NCBI GenBank assembly: GCA_035771175.1
Contig: CM069612.1
Span: 27,652,650-27,716,649, forward strand
Length of the DNA: 64,000 nucleotides
Reading direction: 5' to 3'
DNA from: Paratinospora sagittata
Taxonomy: Eukaryota > Streptophyta > Magnoliopsida > Ranunculales > Menispermaceae
How positions within the stretch are numbered: position 1 is the first letter of the stretch; each line of letters opens with the position of its first letter. Shown piece after piece: positions 61,354 to 64,000 of the stretch. Position numbers and translations under genes: made by a program. The notes below the pieces were generated by a model. It searched no databases and was not told the origin of the DNA. It saw only the letters and a list, made by a program, of their open reading frames with translations.

Positions 61354-64000
61354 ATGGATTCGCTAGTATCGATTCTGGGTTCTTTCTTATTCGAAGCTGG
61401 TCGTCTTCTCTGTGGCTCTACCTACAGTAGACTTAGTTTCATAATCAAAATCCAATCCAACATCAAAGCTCTAGAAAGAGAACTGGGAAATCTATCAGAT
61501 TTAATGAACAGCGTAGGTGAAGAGGTCGAATTGGCAGAAGTTAATGGGATGCTATTGACTACAGAAGTAAATGACTGGCTAACAGAAGTGGAAGAGATCG
61601 CGCTCAAAGTGAACTCTTTACTTGCTGAAATTAAGGGCAAAGAAGAAAAGCTTCGAGGGTGTTGTTTAAATTGCTCTCTGCGTTACAGATTGGGCAGAGA
61701 AGTTGTGAAGGAGCTGAATGAGGTGAAACGTGTTCTGGGTTCTGGAAATTCTCCACGAATCACTTCTAATTTTCAAGTAAAACCAGTGGAACAAATTCCA
61801 GGTCCTTCGATTGGGGCTCAAAAAAGGGCTTCAGAGATTATAAATGTGCTGCAGAGCTTGTTGAACAATGATGGAGTTTCAAGTGTTGGGGTTTGGGGTA
61901 TGGGTGGAGTAGGTAAGACTACACTTATTAAGAACTTGAACAACGAGCTTGCTAAGTTGAATTCGACACAGCCCTTCAATGTTGTGATTTGGGTCACAAT
62001 ATCTAAGGATTGGGATTTGAGAAAAGTGCAAAATCAGATTGCAGAGAGGTTGAATTTGGTCAGAAGCAATGGGGAGAACATAGAGAGAATGGCAATTCGC
62101 TTGTTTAGGAGATTGAAACATGAGAAGAAGTTTCTGTTGATTCTTGATGATGTCTGGGAGAGAATTGATTTGGACAAACTGGGTGTTCCAACAGCTGATG
62201 TTCATCAAGGTTGCAAGATCATATTAACAACTAGGTCTAAAGAAGTGTGTGGAGAGATGAAAACAGATGTGGATGTTAAAGTGGATGTTCTAAGTGATGA
62301 GGAAGCCTGGGCATTGTTTGTAGAAAATGCTGGTAATGTCATTGATTTGCAGCAGATAAGACCGATTGCAAAGCATGTTGCAATGGAATGTGGCGGATTG
62401 CCATTGGCCATTATCACTGTTGGGAGAGCTATGAGGGGAAAGACTAAGGTTGAGTTGTGGAAGAACGCTTTGTGGGAGCTGCGGAGATCGGCACCTTACA
62501 TTAAGGGAATTGAGAAGGAGCTGTTTTTGCCATTGAAATGGAGTTATGACTCATTGCAAGGTGAGAACATTAAACCTTGTTTTCTATATTGTTCTTTGTT
62601 TCCTGAGGACTACTCCATTAAGATTGAAGAACTTATACATTGTTGGGTAGCTGAGGAATTAATAGATGGACAAAAGAATCATGAGGAATCATTCGATAGT
62701 GGGGTTGCTTTGATAGAAAAACTGAAGGATTCTTGTTTGTTGGAATGTGGTGAAAATGAAGGAACTGTCAAACTTCATGACGTTGTTCGTGATGTTGCAA
62801 TATGGATATCGTCATCCTTAGAACAAGGAACTAAACATTTGGTTCAATCGGGTATGGGCTTGAGTATGATACCTGAATCAGTCATGGAGACATGGATATC
62901 ATATAAAAGAGTTTCTTTCATGAACAATAATATAATAAGTTTACCTGACTGTGTAATGCAATGCTCTATGGCATCAACATTATTCCTACAAGGTAATACC
63001 ACTCTTACGAGGGTGCCCGAAGGATTCCTTCAAGGATTTCCAGCGCTTAGGATCCTGAATCTAAGTGGCACCCATGTAGGATGTTTGCCGCCTTCTCTTG
63101 TGAAATTGGGTGAACTTAGAGCACTTTTCTTGAGGGATTGCTACTCTTTGAAAGAACTCCCTCCACTGGGAGGTCTTAGTCGACTTCAAGTACTTGATCT
63201 TCGTGGTTCTCACTTTCAAGAATTGCCAAAAGGGATTGAAGAACTAAGGAATCTTAAACATTTGAACTTGTCTCACATGCCCCGTTTAGAGACAGTTCAA
63301 GCTGGGGTTATATCAGGGTTGTCTTTATTGGAGGTGCTAGACATGAAATTCAGCAGTTACAAGTGGGATGTGAAAGGGGAAGCAGCTGAAGGAAGTGCAG
63401 CATTCAAAGAGCTTGGATCTCTCAAGAACTTAATTGGGATTTACATGAGACTAGAGAACATGTCGGGTATTTCCTCCGAAGACTTGATTTGGATGAAAAG
63501 TTTGAAAGGATTCCATATATTTGTTGGTCCAAGCAGTTACAATAACTTTGTACCAACAATTCACGATGAACGCACTCTGGCACTGAGAGGTATTGATCTT
63601 TTGAGAGAAAAGAACGAAGCATTGTTGAGCTACGCTACTGCTCTGGTTCTTGAGAGTTGTATTCATGCAAGAATGATGTTTGAAAGTTCATTGCCAAATA
63701 ATGGCATCACCTTTTCCGGCTTGAAATCACTTACCATTGCAGGCTGTGACATGAGAGGCTCCTCAATGGGAGCAAATGATGCTTCACATGTATTACTTCC
63801 TAATTTGGAAGAGCTTAGCCTATACCATCTCAAATACATTCAGAACCTTGGAGAATTAAGGCTCCAACTCGGACTGCGGCTCTCTAGTCTAAGATTCATA
63901 AGAGTAGTTGAGTGCAACATGATGAATACTCTTATGCCGAAAGGTGTCTTGCTTGAGGAGCTAGAAAATCTGGAAGAGATCAAGGTAAGCTCTTGCAAAT
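61354..64000 (+). CDS. CC-NB-LRR disease resistance protein (RPS2 / At4g27190-like), 3' end outside window
   Basis: Open for 882 codons from ATG at 61354 to the right edge, no intron seen. The N-terminal coiled coil (about 1-140) is of RPS2 type, without an obvious EDVID motif. NB-ARC: P-loop GMGGVGKTT (182-190, Lys188), kinase-2 LLILDDVW (261-268), TTRSKEVC (RNBS-B), GLPLAI (348-353), CFLYCSLFPEDY (RNBS-D), and LHDVVRD (474-480) in place of the canonical MHD. LRRs begin near residue 520 (FPALRILNLSGT, LPPSLVKLGELRALFL, LSRLQVLDLRGSHFQELP). A cytoplasmic or membrane-associated immune receptor that switches from ADP to ATP on effector sensing. All nucleotide-binding motifs look functional; integrity beyond 64000 is unknown. 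Confidence 0.95.
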   Translation, partial: MDSLVSILGSFLFEAGRLLCGSTYSRLSFIIKIQSNIKALERELGNLSDLMNSVGEEVELAEVNGMLLTTEVNDWLTEVEEIALKVNSLLAEIKGKEEKLRGCCLNCSLRYRLGREVVKELNEVKRVLGSGNSPRITSNFQVKPVEQIPGPSIGAQKRASEIINVLQSLLNNDGVSSVGVWGMGGVGKTTLIKNLNNELAKLNSTQPFNVVIWVTISKDWDLRKVQNQIAERLNLVRSNGENIERMAIRLFRRLKHEKKFLLILDDVWERIDLDKLGVPTADVHQGCKIILTTRSKEVCGEMKTDVDVKVDVLSDEEAWALFVENAGNVIDLQQIRPIAKHVAMECGGLPLAIITVGRAMRGKTKVELWKNALWELRRSAPYIKGIEKELFLPLKWSYDSLQGENIKPCFLYCSLFPEDYSIKIEELIHCWVAEELIDGQKNHEESFDSGVALIEKLKDSCLLECGENEGTVKLHDVVRDVAIWISSSLEQGTKHLVQSGMGLSMIPESVMETWISYKRVSFMNNNIISLPDCVMQCSMASTLFLQGNTTLTRVPEGFLQGFPALRILNLSGTHVGCLPPSLVKLGELRALFLRDCYSLKELPPLGGLSRLQVLDLRGSHFQELPKGIEELRNLKHLNLSHMPRLETVQAGVISGLSLLEVLDMKFSSYKWDVKGEAAEGSAAFKELGSLKNLIGIYMRLENMSGISSEDLIWMKSLKGFHIFVGPSSYNNFVPTIHDERTLALRGIDLLREKNEALLSYATALVLESCIHARMMFESSLPNNGITFSGLKSLTIAGCDMRGSSMGANDASHVLLPNLEELSLYHLKYIQNLGELRLQLGLRLSSLRFIRVVECNMMNTLMPKGVLLEELENLEEIKVSSCK

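Noticed and set aside
61128..61430. 100-codon frame over the start of the CNL gene
   Set aside because: Different frame from the NB-LRR, begins in an AGAA run, no motif.

Overview
The window is nuclear DNA of a flowering plant, very probably a eudicot. Every confident gene is a plant-specific type with spliced GT-AG exons: a cysteine-rich receptor-like kinase (CRK), two DUF604/GT31 glycosyltransferase-like genes, a B-box/CCT (CONSTANS-like) regulator and a CC-NB-LRR resistance gene. The intergenic DNA is AT-rich and packed with LTR retrotransposons. The species cannot be determined from the sequence alone.

Layout. 1-43,800 is a decaying CRK cluster on the minus strand, expanded by transposons. 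It holds a DUF26 fragment (2040-2369), one CRK that reads as intact over 7 exons (6716-10534), a tandem copy that lost the extracellular exon (12057-13888), and a fourth CRK split by a 15.5 kb copia element (3' end at 26442-26662, remainder at 42129-43764). Two related Ty3/gypsy elements with ~2.4 kb LTRs sit at 14133-23520 (minus) and 30014-39542 (plus). The second lies inside a composite insertion (29539-40072), which itself sits in the pol gene of the copia element (26663-42128). This three-level nest is dated by target-site duplications and relative LTR divergence. A 5'-truncated sister copia copy is at 88-1954. A gypsy LTR-gag remnant lies at about 4200-6588 and a related lone LTR-like block at about 23718-26047. 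A ribonucleotide reductase small-subunit pseudogene fragment lies at 3209-3453.

43,800-64,000 is gene-bearing. It contains two paralogous DUF604 genes on the minus strand (45375-49434 and 52241-54246), a COL-type B-box/CCT gene on the plus strand (56281-58476), a 5'-truncated LINE with a 16-bp target duplication (59190-60429), and a CNL resistance gene that runs off the right edge (61354-64000+).

Most unusual structure: a tRNA-derived (A box/B box) SINE-like unit whose 3' end is LTR-like (GTGACA). It occurs three ways: embedded 7 bp inside one gypsy LTR terminus, as a head-to-head inverted dimer, and as a near-perfect 157-bp-arm palindrome. In the last two it forms both outer ends of the composite insertion. 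Also notable are a gypsy family with near-identical LTRs but shared nonsense mutations in pol (apparently mobilised in trans), LTR-borne splice-like signals, and an ACTRTTCAY tandem motif shared by unrelated copia and gypsy elements. CRK and NB-LRR genes are both immune or stress-perception families; no functional operon-like linkage is implied.
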